Below, piece after piece: positions 1-7,833 of a stretch of DNA of 15,557 nt (position 1 is its first letter; each line of letters begins with the position of its first letter). Below the pieces are notes generated by a model. The model was not told where the DNA came from. It saw only the letters and a program-made list of their open reading frames with translations, and made no database searches. Made by a program: the position numbers and the translations under genes. The stretch is from Ignavibacteria bacterium UBA4661 (GTDB lineage: Bacteria > Bacteroidota > Ignavibacteria > Kapaibacteriales > UBA4661), in assembly GCA_002405405.1 (NCBI GenBank), contig DHLT01000141.1, forward strand, positions 1 to 15,557, given 5' to 3'.

Positions 1-53
1 TGGAACACGAAGACGGCGAAGTCCACGAGCATGCACCTTCTGCAGAACACTAA
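1..53 (+). CDS. 3' end of an unidentified gene (His/Glu-rich C-terminal tail)
   Basis: Read in the third frame, the first 53 bases encode a 16-residue tail, EHEDGEVHEHAPSAEH, ending in TAA at 51-53. The other two plus-strand frames give no more plausible protein end. A strong intrinsic terminator begins 26 nt after the stop, which fits this being the true end of a plus-strand gene. The tail is rich in His and Glu, as in some metal-handling or secreted proteins, but the visible stretch is far too short to name a family. The reading frame is an inference from composition and the terminator position. Confidence 0.45.
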   Translation, partial: EHEDGEVHEHAPSAEH

Positions 54-78
54 GCACGAGAAATATATTATGAGAAGC

Positions 79-113
79 AGAGATCCTTTTGTAGAAGAAG
101 GGTCTCTTTTTTT
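79..113 (+). terminator. Rho-independent terminator of the upstream plus-strand gene
   Basis: Bases 79-90 pair with 96-107 to form a stem of about 12 bp with two G-U pairs and a 5-nt loop (91-95). A run of seven T follows at 107-113. The T-run lies on the plus-strand side, so it ends the gene stopping at 53. The minus-strand gene stopping at 119 converges on it and may use the same hairpin, but its downstream side has no clean T-run. Confidence 0.75.
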
Positions 114-118
114 ATTTA

Positions 119-937
119 CTATATACCTTCAGGTAGGTCATATTCGTATACGCCACGACCTGCTTCAACCCCGATGAAGCCACAATCGACATACTCACGC
201 AAAAGTGCGGAAGCCCGATAGCGTTCGTTATGATATGTATCATACAGACTGTCTAAGGTATGCAGAACAATATCAAGACCAATGCGATCTGCCCACTCAA
301 GAGGTCCTTTGGGGTAGTTTGTTGCTAATTTCATTGCAGAGTCAATAGCACGCGGTGAAGCAATGCGTTCAGATAATGCAAAAAAAGCTTCATTGATGAC
401 CATCATAAGAATGCGAGGCAGCACAAAACCCGGACGATCGGCAACAATTTCTGTTTTTTTGCCAAGCATACTAAAGTAGCGTTGAGCCGCATGAATATGT
501 TCTTTCGTTACATTTAATGAGGGAGCAATTTCAATGGTCTCCATCATGTCAAAAAGTCCGGCAATACCATTAAAACGAATAATGGCAGGTATCTCATGAT
601 CCATATACTCAGCTTCCATTGACGAGGCAGTTTCACAAATGGAAGCGGAGAGAAGCAATGCTTCCGGGTGCATAGTGAGTGCTTCGAGTGTTGCTTCGCA
701 TAATTCCCCATCCCATGTCATATCAACAATACATTGCACTTGACCACGAAACTCTGCCGGCTCTTCAAAACAATGTTTACGAAAAGGTTGCAAGACCGGA
801 TCAGTTATATCCCCAATGATGGTATAAGGCATATCCTGTTCATGTAAAAGCCGTGCAATATGTGCAATAGCCAGCTCAGCACTATCGCCGGTAATCATGG
901 TACTCGGAAAGGAGGATGTCATGGTGTAAAGTTGCAT
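119..937 (-). CDS. Degenerate 3-hydroxyacyl-CoA dehydrogenase-like protein
   Basis: This 272-aa protein resembles 3-hydroxybutyryl-CoA dehydrogenase (usually about 285 aa). The C-terminal half is clear: a DRPGFVLPRILMMVINEA segment near residue 165, then a P-KGPLEWADRIGLD stretch, and a final RGVYEY matching the family's GRGFYDY end. The N-terminal half is degenerate. There is no GxGxxG NAD motif; the nearest match is TGDSAELA near residue 16. The HFFNP segment carrying the catalytic His reads IRFNG, so the His position is Ile. The protein may be catalytically inactive or have a changed role. It lies downstream of the small gene at 1033-1290, about 95 nt away, on the same strand. The first ATG (937) has no evident Shine-Dalgarno; ATGs at 922 and 898 are alternatives and would remove only a non-conserved leader. 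Family assignment is fairly firm; activity is unknown. Confidence 0.8.
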   Translation of the reverse strand: MQLYTMTSSFPSTMITGDSAELAIAHIARLLHEQDMPYTIIGDITDPVLQPFRKHCFEEPAEFRGQVQCIVDMTWDGELCEATLEALTMHPEALLLSASICETASSMEAEYMDHEIPAIIRFNGIAGLFDMMETIEIAPSLNVTKEHIHAAQRYFSMLGKKTEIVADRPGFVLPRILMMVINEAFFALSERIASPRAIDSAMKLATNYPKGPLEWADRIGLDIVLHTLDSLYDTYHNERYRASALLREYVDCGFIGVEAGRGVYEYDLPEGI

Positions 938-1032
938 GGCTGATGCTGAAAAAGAAATGGGAAAAAATTATGTAAAGAAACGAGTAGAGGAATGACATCA
1001 TTGTTGTTAGAGCTAAAATATCAGCATACTTC

Positions 1033-1290
1033 TTATGCCTTGCCATAACCCTTATACATATCCCACCGTGCGCTGTACGTAACGATGTTGAAATCTGCAT
1101 CGCGAAGTGTACCGCCCGATGGCGAGAGATAGAATATCCCTATGCGATCTGTTTTAGTTTTAGCAGTTTGATTTTTCTCGTCAAGATAAAACTCAACATG
1201 TTTGTAGCCGAGTTGCAAAGGTGCTGTATCCGCTTGTGTGCGAAGATTCTCTTCTGAAAAGATGCGTACATCGAGAGTTTCTGAAAGCAT
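1033..1290 (-). CDS. Conserved-looking small hypothetical protein (85 aa)
   Basis: The start ATG (1290-1288) is preceded at good spacing by a purine-rich Shine-Dalgarno, GGGGAAG, one of the best ribosome-binding sites in the window, which argues for a real gene. The 85-aa product is soluble, with no signal peptide, membrane segment or cysteine. It is rich in charged and alternating hydrophobic residues (for example VEFYLDEKNQTAKTKTDRIG), suggesting a small beta-rich fold. I do not recognise the family. It is the first gene of a probable two-gene minus-strand unit with the dehydrogenase-like gene, and diverges from secA. Confidence 0.6.
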   Translation of the reverse strand: MLSETLDVRIFSEENLRTQADTAPLQLGYKHVEFYLDEKNQTAKTKTDRIGIFYLSPSGGTLRDADFNIVTYSARWDMYKGYGKA

Positions 1291-1322
1291 AATTCTTCCC
1301 CGATAAATTCGTGCGAAACAGG

Positions 1323-1352
1323 ATTATTCCTTTAAAAAAGGATAAATTGCAA
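1323..1352 (-). promoter_or_regulatory. Candidate promoter and dyad upstream of the 85-aa gene
   Basis: On the minus strand, TTGCAA (1352-1347) and AATAAT (1328-1323) are 18 nt apart, a tolerable sigma-70-type pair 33 nt upstream of the start codon. The spacer contains a perfect inverted repeat at 1328-1342 (TCCTTT and AAAGGA arms around AAA). This could be an operator, but the region is AT-rich and such matches arise by chance. Confidence 0.3.
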
Positions 1353-1503
1353 ATTACGTTTTTTCAAAAATGACACCTACAATGGTTTTACATTCTTTGA
1401 AAATACTTCGCTTATATGATTGCTTCAATCAAGAAAGAATTGTTACGATGTTTAATTCACGAAGCCAAATACTATTCATTTTATCATAAAGGTTAAAGAG
1501 TTC

Positions 1504-4500
1504 ATGCTGAAATTTTTAGAAGCATTATTCGGAGGCAACAAACACGCAAAAGACATGAAGCGTATTCGCCCCATTATTGATGATATCAACGAGATTTATA
1601 CATCTCTTTCTGCGCTGTCTGATACAGAGCTTCGTGCAAAGACAGATGAATTTCGCGCAACTATCAATGAACGTGTTCGAGAAATTCGTGCAGAGATCGC
1701 AACACTCAATGAAGAGCTACGAACCGAAGAATTTGATCATGCAGAGATTCAAGAACACTATGAGCGTATCCAAGAGCTTAGTAAAGACGAAGATGCTGCT
1801 ATCGCAGATGTGCTTGATGATATTCTTCCTGAAGTCTTTGCTGTGGTCAAAGAAGTGTGTCGTCGCTTAACTGAACGTCAGCATCGTTACTCGGTTGTAG
1901 GGCACGAAATGACATGGAATATGGTGCCATATGATGTGCAGTTGATTGGTGGCGTTGTATTGCATGAAGGAAAAATTGCCGAAATGGCAACAGGCGAGGG
2001 AAAAACATTGGTCGGTGTTGCACCCATGTACTTAAATGCTTTGCCACAACGTGGTGTGCACTTGATTACTGTGAATGATTACTTGGCGCGTCGCGATAGC
2101 GAGTGGATGAAACCCGTATTTGATTTCTTGGGTATTACTATTGGCTGTATTCAGTCGGATATGGATCCGCAAGAGCGTTTGGAACAGTATAATGCCGATA
2201 TCACCTATGGTACAAACAACGAATTTGGTTTCGACTATCTCCGCGATAATATGGTCGGGTCTGCAACCGATATGGTGCAACAGCGTGGTCATACATTTGC
2301 GATTGTCGATGAGGTTGATTCGGTATTAATCGACGAAGCGCGTACACCATTGATTATTTCAGGTCCGGTGCACCACACTGATCAACGCTTTGAAGAATTG
2401 AATCCCCTTATGCGACGTTTGGTGGAAGCTCAAGCACGACTGTGTGCTAAAGTTGTTGCTGAAGCCGAAGAATATCTTGCCAAGGCAAGTACCGATTCCA
2501 AAGAAGCAAAAGAAGCTCGAGCCAATGCTGGTGTTGCATTGCTTCGTGCATATCGCGGATTGCCAAAAAACAAACGCTTAACCAAGCTCTTCCAAAATCC
2601 TGATAATCTTCGCTTGATGAAAGAAACCGAGATCGAGTATCTCCGTGATCAAGGTACGCGCATGAGTGAAATCGACGAAGAATTATACTATGCTGTAGAT
2701 GAAAAAAATCATGGTATTGACTTGACAGAAAAAGGACGTGAATTCCTTTCGCAACATAACGCCGATAAAGACTTTTTTGTTATTCCTGACATTGCTGCAC
2801 AGCTATCACTGCTCGAAGTTGAGGAGATGGAACCAACACAAAAAGTTCTTAAAAAAGACGAAATGATGCGCATTTATGCCGAGCGGAGCGATCGTATTCA
2901 CACTGTAACGCAGTTGCTTCGAGCGTATTCGTTATATGAAAAAGATGTCGAGTACATCGTTGATGATGGTAAGGTCAAAATTGTTGATGAGCATACCGGT
3001 CGTATTCTCGAGGGTCGTCGCTACTCGGATGGCTTGCATCAGGCAATCGAAGCAAAAGAGGGTGTTGATGTCGAACGTGACACGCAAACATTGGCAACTG
3101 TAACCTTACAGAACTATTTCCGACTGTATAAAAAACTTGCCGGTATGACCGGTACCGCTGAAACAGAAGCGGCTGAGTTTTACGAAATCTATAAGCTGGA
3201 TGTTGTTGTTATTCCAACGAATCGTCCGATTTCTCGTAAAGATTTAGATGATGCCATCTTCCGAACCAAACGTGAAAAGTATAATGCAGTTGTGAACGAG
3301 GTGCAGGAGCAAGTCAAAAATGGTCGTGCTGTTCTTGTTGGTACAACTAGCGTGGAAGTGTCGGAGCTGCTGAGTAAAATGTTAACTCGTCAAAAAGTCA
3401 AGCACAATGTTCTTAATGCTAAGCACCATCAGCGTGAAGCAGAAATTGTCGCTGAAGCAGGTCATGAAGGTGCTGTAACAATTGCCACGAACATGGCAGG
3501 ACGCGGTACGGATATCAAGCTTGTACCAAGTGTACGTACCGCCGGAGGTTTGTGTATCATCGGTACAGAACGACATGAAGCACGCCGTATTGACCGCCAG
3601 CTGCGTGGTCGTTCGGGTCGTCAGGGTGATCCGGGTAGTACTAAGTTTTATTTATCGCTCGAAGACGATTTAATGCGTCTTTTTGGTGGTGACCGCATTG
3701 CGACAATCATGCAAAAACTTGATGTTCCCGAAGGTGAGCCTATTGAACATTCGATGGTCACAAAGTCTGTGGAGCGTGCGCAAAAACGTGTTGAAGAAAA
3801 TAACTTCGGTACGCGCAAGCGGTTGTTGGAGTACGATAATGTGATGAATAAACAGCGCGAGGTAATTTACTCCCGTCGCCAACATGCTTTGCGTGGTGAA
3901 CGTCTGAAAGGTGAGTTGATGGAGTATTTGCGGAGCATGACCGAAGCATGGTACGAAGAATTCCATCCCGAAGGTAATGCAGAGGGGTTGCGTGAAGTGT
4001 TACGTACAACGATTCTCTGCGAAATGGATATTACCGATGGTCAATTGCGTACTATGCGTCCCGAAGAGTTTACCGAGGCAGTCATGGCAATTGCCGAAGA
4101 GTACTATGAGCGCAAAGAGCAAATGCTGGGCGATGAATTTATGGCTCATTTAGAACGCATAGCAATTCTGCAAACTATCGACGACAAATGGCGGGAGCAT
4201 CTGCGTGTGATGGATGAATTGAAAGAGGGTATTCACTTGCGTGCCTATGGTCAAAAAGATCCTCTGCTTGAGTATAAATCAGAAGCATTCAAACTCTTTA
4301 TGGAATTAGAACGCGAGATTAATGTTGAAGCCGTAGAGTTTGCTTTCCGATTTTTCCCGCAAGTGCAAGAGCGAGTTGTCAATGTCGATGGTAATCAGTT
4401 TGCTAATACATCAGCATTGCCGCGTGTGATGACCACAACGTCAAAAGCGATGCAGTTTTCACGTCCTGATGCATCAACCTATTTGGGGGAAGCCGTTGCG

Positions 4501-4686
4501 AATGTCGAAGGTGAATTGCAGCGTCGGTCGGCAGTCGAAGAGCAATCTGTCAAGCGTGCTCCGGTTGTGAATACTGAGCCAAAAATTGGTCGCAATGATC
4601 CATGCCCATTAGATGGTAAAAAGAAATTCAAAAACTGTTGTGGCGCAGAAGGAGCAAAAAGCTGTCTGCGTTTGCATGGAAACTAA
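1504..4686 (+). CDS. secA: Preprotein translocase ATPase SecA
   Basis: SecA is the ATPase motor that drives unfolded preproteins through SecYEG at the inner membrane. The 1060-aa product has Walker A (TGEGKT, about residues 162-167), Walker B/DEAD-like VDEVDSVLIDEAR (about 267-279), and the second ATPase domain with TNMAGRGTDIK and the RQLRGRSGRQGDPGS arginine-finger region. Residues about 300-410 hold an insertion (EEYLAKASTDSKEAKEARAN and following) absent from the roughly 900-aa E. coli protein and usual in Bacteroidota/Chlorobiota. The C-terminus has a SEC-C-like motif, but it reads CPLD..CC: Cys1034, Cys1045 and Cys1046 are present and the expected second Cys is Leu1036. About 14 further residues follow. 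The start ATG has only a weak purine stretch upstream (AAAGAG). The gene is followed after 6 nt by suhB, so co-transcription is likely. Confidence 0.98.
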   Translation: MLKFLEALFGGNKHAKDMKRIRPIIDDINEIYTSLSALSDTELRAKTDEFRATINERVREIRAEIATLNEELRTEEFDHAEIQEHYERIQELSKDEDAAIADVLDDILPEVFAVVKEVCRRLTERQHRYSVVGHEMTWNMVPYDVQLIGGVVLHEGKIAEMATGEGKTLVGVAPMYLNALPQRGVHLITVNDYLARRDSEWMKPVFDFLGITIGCIQSDMDPQERLEQYNADITYGTNNEFGFDYLRDNMVGSATDMVQQRGHTFAIVDEVDSVLIDEARTPLIISGPVHHTDQRFEELNPLMRRLVEAQARLCAKVVAEAEEYLAKASTDSKEAKEARANAGVALLRAYRGLPKNKRLTKLFQNPDNLRLMKETEIEYLRDQGTRMSEIDEELYYAVDEKNHGIDLTEKGREFLSQHNADKDFFVIPDIAAQLSLLEVEEMEPTQKVLKKDEMMRIYAERSDRIHTVTQLLRAYSLYEKDVEYIVDDGKVKIVDEHTGRILEGRRYSDGLHQAIEAKEGVDVERDTQTLATVTLQNYFRLYKKLAGMTGTAETEAAEFYEIYKLDVVVIPTNRPISRKDLDDAIFRTKREKYNAVVNEVQEQVKNGRAVLVGTTSVEVSELLSKMLTRQKVKHNVLNAKHHQREAEIVAEAGHEGAVTIATNMAGRGTDIKLVPSVRTAGGLCIIGTERHEARRIDRQLRGRSGRQGDPGSTKFYLSLEDDLMRLFGGDRIATIMQKLDVPEGEPIEHSMVTKSVERAQKRVEENNFGTRKRLLEYDNVMNKQREVIYSRRQHALRGERLKGELMEYLRSMTEAWYEEFHPEGNAEGLREVLRTTILCEMDITDGQLRTMRPEEFTEAVMAIAEEYYERKEQMLGDEFMAHLERIAILQTIDDKWREHLRVMDELKEGIHLRAYGQKDPLLEYKSEAFKLFMELEREINVEAVEFAFRFFPQVQERVVNVDGNQFANTSALPRVMTTTSKAMQFSRPDASTYLGEAVANVEGELQRRSAVEEQSVKRAPVVNTEPKIGRNDPCPLDGKKKFKNCCGAEGAKSCLRLHGN

Positions 4687-4692
4687 TGAAGA

Positions 4693-5538
4693 ATGACCAT
4701 GCCTCAATATACTGACGAAGATTATGTGTTGTTTGGGCGGCTCCTCACGCTTGCCGTGGAGTGCGCCCATTCTGCATGTACAATTATCAAAGAAGGCTTC
4801 GCTTCTGCACATATTCATGCAGATTCCAAAGAAGGGCGGCATAATCTTGTTACAGAGTATGATCGCCGCTCAGAAGAGCGTATTATCAGTATGATTCGGG
4901 AAATCTTTCCTACACATCGGATTATGGCAGAAGAAAGTCATAATGAGAGTGATAAAACTGCACAAGATGATGAGTATGAGTGGATTATCGACCCTATCGA
5001 TGGTACTGTGAATTTTGCTCATAAAGTGCCAATTTTTTGCGTGAGTATTGCCGTGCGCTATCGCGGTGAAATTATCGTCGGGGTTATTTATCAACCGATA
5101 ACCGATGAACTCTTTACGGCAATACGAGGCAAAGGTGCATATCTAAATGGTGAGCGATTGTCCGTCTCTACTACTCGGAGTCTTCAGGATGCTTTTTTGG
5201 TTACCGGCTTTCCGTATAATGTGTTTGAAAATCCCGGTGCGTGCATTGATCATATTGTCAATTTTTTGGGTATGGGATTGCCTGTACGCCGCTTAGGTTC
5301 CGCGGCATTAGATCTCGCATATCTTGCTGCCGGTCGCTTTGACGGCTATTGGGAAGTCAAATTGCAGGCATGGGATGTTGCAGCAGGACTCTTGATGGTG
5401 GAAGAAGCCGGAGGTATGCTAACCCATTATGATGGTGCTCCATACCGTATCGGCGAACAATTTATGTTGGCATCGAATGGACATATTCATCATGAAATGT
5501 CGCGTATTCTGCTCGATGTTATGCAGGCGAAACAGTAA
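4693..5538 (+). CDS. suhB: Inositol monophosphatase family protein (SuhB-like)
   Basis: This 281-aa protein belongs to the Mg2+-dependent, Li+-sensitive phosphatase family that includes inositol-1-monophosphatase, SuhB and CysQ. Metal-binding signatures are intact: AEESH near residue 77, DPIDGTVNF starting at residue 100, and WDVAAG starting at residue 227 followed by EEAGG. Length matches the family (about 260-280 aa). It starts 6 nt after the secA stop; ATG codons at 4693 and 4699 are both possible. The likely substrate is inositol-1-phosphate or a related sugar phosphate, but family members also act on PAP or fructose-1,6-bisphosphate, so the substrate is not settled by sequence. The pairing with secA suggests co-transcription rather than shared function. 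Confidence 0.9.
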   Translation: MTMPQYTDEDYVLFGRLLTLAVECAHSACTIIKEGFASAHIHADSKEGRHNLVTEYDRRSEERIISMIREIFPTHRIMAEESHNESDKTAQDDEYEWIIDPIDGTVNFAHKVPIFCVSIAVRYRGEIIVGVIYQPITDELFTAIRGKGAYLNGERLSVSTTRSLQDAFLVTGFPYNVFENPGACIDHIVNFLGMGLPVRRLGSAALDLAYLAAGRFDGYWEVKLQAWDVAAGLLMVEEAGGMLTHYDGAPYRIGEQFMLASNGHIHHEMSRILLDVMQAKQ

Positions 5539-5596
5539 GAAGATCCATCAGTTTCCTATATGGCAACATTGAATATACAATCGAAGAAAATCTATG

Positions 5597-5623
5597 GTGA
5601 TCGCAGAGTAAGACGTGATCGCA
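5597..5623 (+). repeat. Tandem GTGATCGCA repeat upstream of rfbB
   Basis: The 9-mer GTGATCGCA occurs twice, at 5597-5605 and 5615-5623, starts 18 nt apart, in the 113-nt gap between suhB and rfbB. A direct repeat at this spacing could bind a regulator on nearly the same helical face. It could also be a chance duplication. No convincing -35/-10 pair was found in the gap. Confidence 0.35.
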
Positions 5624-5651
5624 TTTGTTAAATGAAAGAATACTGATTCTC

Positions 5652-6677
5652 ATGCATACAATTCTTGTTACCGGCGGTGCCGGATTTATTGGTAGCAATT
5701 TTATTCGGCAGGCATTACGCACCACCGAATACACCATCGTTAATCTTGATGTTTTGACCTATGCAGGCAATCTTGAAAATCTTCATGATGTCGAGCAGAA
5801 TCCACGGTACCATTTTGTGCATGGATCAATTCTTAATGCTGAACTTATCGAGTATGTCTGTCGAAAATATGCAGTGAATGGTATCATCAATTTTGCTGCT
5901 GAGTCGCATGTTGATCGCTCGATTATGAGCGCGGCACCCTTTGTGAATACGAATGTACAAGGAACATTGGTTTTGCTGGAAATAGCTCGTAAACTTAGTT
6001 TGGAGCGATATCTGCAAATTTCTACTGATGAAGTGTATGGCTCGCTCGGCGATACAGGAGCATTTACCGAAGAAACGCCACTTGCGCCAAATTCACCTTA
6101 TTCCGCATCGAAAGCGAGCGCCGATATGCTTGTGCGTGCCTTTGTCCATACGTATCACCTTCCTGCGCTTATGACGCGATGTTCGAATAATTATGGACCA
6201 TATCAATTCCCTGAAAAACTTATTCCCCTTATGCTCTTGAATGCTATGGAGAATAAATCATTGCCTGTGTATGGCGATGGCATGAATGTACGTGATTGGA
6301 TTCATGTCGAAGACCACAATACAGCTGTTTTAGCGGTATATCAGCGTGGTCGTGTGGGTGAGGTGTACAATATCGGTGCGCGCTCCGAGAAGCCCAATAT
6401 CGAGATTGTCAAAACCATTCTTGCTAAAGTAGGCAAAGATGAAAGTTTGATTACCTATGTGAAAGATCGTCCGGGACATGATCGTCGGTATGCGATTGAT
6501 TCAACTAAAATTGAACAAGAGCTAGGTTGGAAACCCGCTTATAGTTTTGAAGAAGGTATTGAGCACACCGTACAATGGTACAAGAATAATCCTGAATGGT
6601 GCGCCCGTGTTCGTTCCGGTGCGTATATGCAGTACTATGCTTCACAATATGCTCACCGCTCAACATCTGCAGAATGA
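5652..6677 (+). CDS. rfbB: dTDP-glucose 4,6-dehydratase
   Basis: RfbB (RmlB) converts dTDP-glucose to dTDP-4-keto-6-deoxyglucose, the branch point to dTDP-rhamnose and other deoxysugars. The 341-aa product is an extended short-chain dehydrogenase: NAD motif TGGAGFIG at residues 7-14, catalytic STDEVYG at 124-130 (Asp126, Glu127), YxxxK as Tyr150-Lys154, then the family signature RCSNNYGPYQFPEKLIPLM and GDGMNVRDWIHVEDH. I chose the ATG at 5652 over an in-frame ATG at 5625 because family members begin a few residues before the ILVTGGAGFIG strand. The stop overlaps the wecB start (ATGA at 6674-6677), implying translational coupling. No rmlA, rmlC or rmlD lies beside it, so the final sugar made is unknown. 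Confidence 0.95.
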   Translation: MHTILVTGGAGFIGSNFIRQALRTTEYTIVNLDVLTYAGNLENLHDVEQNPRYHFVHGSILNAELIEYVCRKYAVNGIINFAAESHVDRSIMSAAPFVNTNVQGTLVLLEIARKLSLERYLQISTDEVYGSLGDTGAFTEETPLAPNSPYSASKASADMLVRAFVHTYHLPALMTRCSNNYGPYQFPEKLIPLMLLNAMENKSLPVYGDGMNVRDWIHVEDHNTAVLAVYQRGRVGEVYNIGARSEKPNIEIVKTILAKVGKDESLITYVKDRPGHDRRYAIDSTKIEQELGWKPAYSFEEGIEHTVQWYKNNPEWCARVRSGAYMQYYASQYAHRSTSAE

Positions 6678-7786
6678 GACAAGCACGCAAGCGTATGATA
6701 TCGGTGGTCGGTGCAAGACCTAACTACATGAAGGTTGCTCCCATTCATCGCGCTATGCAAGCATATAGCGACCGTGTTGAGCATTTGATCGTTCATACCG
6801 GTCAGCATTATGGCGCGGCAATGTCTGATAGTTTTTTTCGTGATCTTGAAATGCCCGCACCAACAGAGTTTTTGGGTGTTGGTTCCGGCAGTCATGCCGA
6901 GCAAACCGCAAAAATTATGGTGGGTTTTGAAAAAGTCATGCTGACACATACACCTGACGCTGTATTGGTGGTTGGTGATGTAAATTCTACCTTAGCATGT
7001 GCTCTTACTGCGGCAAAGCTCCATATACCTGTTGCACATGTTGAAGCCGGATTGCGGAGCGGGGATAAATCGATGCCGGAAGAAATTAATCGTCTTGCTA
7101 CTGATGCCATTGCAGATATCGGGTATATTACTGAAGAAAGTGCGGCTAATTTTCTTCGAGCTGAAGGATGGAGCGAGGATCGTCTTGTTTTCGTAGGTAA
7201 TACCATGATTGACTCATTGCATTATGCTTTGCCAACAGCACGCACCTTAAAAACCGCTCAAAAACTAGGCTTGCAGGCACACGATTATATTCTATGTACT
7301 CTGCATCGCCCATCGAATGTTGATAGCAAAGAGCAGTTGAGTATGATTATTCAGGAGCTTCTTTTCTTAGCAGAGTTTACTCCGATTCTTCTTCCCCTGC
7401 ATCCACGCACACGGAAAAATATCGAAGCATTTGGTATGACCGCATTCTTCCATCATCCCAATATCATGGTGGTCGAACCACTTGGCTATGTGGAATTTCT
7501 TTCGGTGATTGATACAGCACTTGCTGTGGTAACAGATTCCGGTGGTGTGCAAGAGGAAACAACGGTTTTAGGAATTCCTTGCATTACGCTTCGCCCCACA
7601 ACAGAGCGACCAATTACTTGTACCGTAGGGACGAATGAACTTGTTGTGCCAACACAAGCCAACATTCACGAGGCATTTGAACGGATTCATGCGCGAGCAT
7701 TTAAGTCAGGTTCGATTCCACCATTATGGGATGGACATTCAGCCGAGCGTATTGCGGAGCACTGCGTTGGGCAGTGGTTAGTGTAA
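6674..7786 (+). CDS. wecB: UDP-N-acetylglucosamine 2-epimerase (non-hydrolysing)
   Basis: WecB interconverts UDP-GlcNAc and UDP-ManNAc, a precursor for capsule, teichoic-acid-like or enterobacterial-common-antigen-like glycans. From the chosen start the protein is 370 aa, the usual size. It carries GARPNYMKVAPI (13-24), HTGQHY (41-46), the Asp of VVGDVNS (Asp102), VEAGLRS with Glu124, PEEINR with Glu137, and CTLHRPSNVD with His211, matching the catalytic residues of E. coli WecB in order, then TDSGGVQEE of the nucleotide-binding half. The ATG at 6674 forms a 4-nt ATGA overlap with the rfbB stop; an in-frame ATG at 6695 is the alternative, and an open frame further upstream only overlaps rfbB. 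It is co-transcribed with rfbB and probably with the exporter gene that follows after 47 nt. Confidence 0.94.
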   Translation: MRQARKRMISVVGARPNYMKVAPIHRAMQAYSDRVEHLIVHTGQHYGAAMSDSFFRDLEMPAPTEFLGVGSGSHAEQTAKIMVGFEKVMLTHTPDAVLVVGDVNSTLACALTAAKLHIPVAHVEAGLRSGDKSMPEEINRLATDAIADIGYITEESAANFLRAEGWSEDRLVFVGNTMIDSLHYALPTARTLKTAQKLGLQAHDYILCTLHRPSNVDSKEQLSMIIQELLFLAEFTPILLPLHPRTRKNIEAFGMTAFFHHPNIMVVEPLGYVEFLSVIDTALAVVTDSGGVQEETTVLGIPCITLRPTTERPITCTVGTNELVVPTQANIHEAFERIHARAFKSGSIPPLWDGHSAERIAEHCVGQWLV

Positions 7787-7833
7787 CCTATTTTGATCAT
7801 TTTGACAATTCTTTTGTTCATTTTTTTACTCTT

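Noticed and set aside
908..929. Strong Shine-Dalgarno (AAAGGAGG) followed by ATG on the plus strand
   Set aside because: The frame is ATG GTG TAA, only two codons, and it lies inside the opposite-strand dehydrogenase-like gene. Treated as chance.
882..1100. 72-aa minus-strand frame spanning the gap between the two first minus-strand genes
   Set aside because: It overlaps both better-supported genes in another frame, has no ribosome-binding site, and its hydrophobic stretch comes from AT-rich intergenic sequence.
1387..1475. Possible secA promoter elements (TTTACA, TTGAAA, TATGAT, TACTAT)
   Set aside because: No pair of hexamers has acceptable spacing: the gaps are 12, 19-22 or 24 nt. The promoter must be near here but cannot be placed.
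6892..7206. 104-aa minus-strand frame within wecB
   Set aside because: Antisense to conserved WecB motifs; no start signals or recognisable protein.
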